DNA from: Rhodanobacteraceae bacterium
GTDB lineage: Bacteria; Pseudomonadota; Gammaproteobacteria; Xanthomonadales; Rhodanobacteraceae
DNA: 5,584 nucleotides
Assembly: GCA_025928735.1 (NCBI GenBank)
Contig: JAICIW010000172.1
Span: forward strand, 1 to 5,584
Direction: 5' to 3'
The notes beneath the pieces were generated by a model, which worked only from the letters and a program-made list of their open reading frames with translations, was not told the origin of the DNA and did no database searches. Made by a program: the position numbers and the translations under genes. Position 1 is the first letter of the stretch, and every line of letters begins with the position of its first letter. This document shows positions 5,433 through 5,584 of the stretch, piece after piece.

Positions 5433-5584
5433 TGTCGATTCCTTTCGTTGCGACGAACGAGGATCTTGCGCGGCGGCCAATGAAGCATGCGTGAAGCCGT
5501 TCATGTGCGGGCAAGGCGTCAAGCAGGACCGGCTGCAGCGGTTGATGCACACGCACCGTTGGCAGCGCTTCTGCGACACTTGGA
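5433..5584 (-). promoter_or_regulatory. Upstream leader of the cluster; promoter presumed here or beyond the window
   Basis: These 152 nt hold no gene that I accept on either strand. A TTGACG hexamer (5522-5517, minus strand) resembles a sigma-70 -35 element, but no good -10 hexamer lies 16-18 nt downstream. The region is more GC-rich than a typical strong promoter, so the real promoter may lie outside the window. No operator or riboswitch was recognised. Confidence 0.25.
5440..5445 (-). promoter_or_regulatory. Ribosome binding site fixing the start of the TPP-enzyme gene
   Basis: AAAGGA on the minus strand lies 7 nt before the ATG at 5432-5430, the same spacing as for three other genes in this window. 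A 5-bp inverted repeat (TCGTT / AACGA, 5445-5460) lies immediately upstream and touches its first base. Confidence 0.75.

Noticed and set aside
2718..5483. A 921-codon open frame on the plus strand, antisense to both the TPP-enzyme and enolase-family genes
   Set aside because: It is codon-for-codon aligned with the sense genes, which share one frame because their gap is 3 nt. Plus-strand stops would require TTA, CTA or TCA sense codons, which GC-biased genes avoid, so the long opening is expected. The product is rich in His, Arg, Gln and Ala with no recognisable domain, while the sense frames carry complete catalytic motifs.
5494..5522. A sigma-70 promoter built on the TTGACG hexamer
   Set aside because: The hexamer at the right spacing is CGGCTT, a poor -10 match, so only a presumed leader region is reported.
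5433..5579. A 49-residue N-terminal extension of the TPP enzyme with many cysteines
   Set aside because: A good Shine-Dalgarno sits before the internal ATG at 5432 and the family's normal N-terminus begins there. The cysteines do not form a recognisable motif and the frame continues only to the window edge.

Overview
The window is a densely coding, high-GC bacterial segment. All six genes lie on the minus strand and are transcribed from high to low coordinates. Codon use is strongly GC-biased, start sites carry good Shine-Dalgarno sequences, and two REP-like palindromes have GTA(G/A)G heads. Together these suggest a gammaproteobacterium of the Xanthomonadales (Rhodanobacter/Dyella/Lysobacter-like). 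This placement is an inference from sequence style, not from a marker gene.

Layout in transcription order. Positions 5584-5433 are a short upstream leader. Positions 5432-3636 encode a thiamine-pyrophosphate enzyme of the pyruvate oxidase/acetolactate synthase type. After 3 nt comes an enolase-superfamily enzyme of the mandelate racemase group (3632-2535). The 68-nt gap that follows holds two near-identical REP-like hairpins, and the first one overlaps the stop codon of the enolase-family gene. Next are a 60-residue metallothionein-like protein (2466-2284), a polytopic membrane protein built from two tandem homologous halves (2254-1319), a gluconate 2-dehydrogenase subunit 3-like protein (1326-706), and the N-terminal 236 residues of a GMC-family flavoprotein dehydrogenase that runs off the left edge (709-1). 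The last three genes overlap by 8 and 4 nt and are almost certainly co-translated.

Functionally the window reads as sugar or sugar-acid oxidation. The GMC protein and its small subunit resemble the catalytic and gamma subunits of gluconate dehydrogenase or FAD-glucose dehydrogenase. Neither visible N-terminus has a Tat or Sec signal, and no cytochrome c gene is seen between them. Instead the pair is coupled to a membrane protein whose two halves repeat the same histidine positions. That protein is the most interesting element here, because it could be an alternative membrane anchor or electron acceptor. The upstream enolase-family enzyme (a probable acid-sugar dehydratase or racemase) and the TPP enzyme (2-oxoacid decarboxylation/oxidation) could act on downstream products, but the substrate is not determined by the sequence.

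No RNA genes, insertion sequences, CRISPR arrays or clear intrinsic terminators were seen. No stretch longer than 152 nt lacks a gene.
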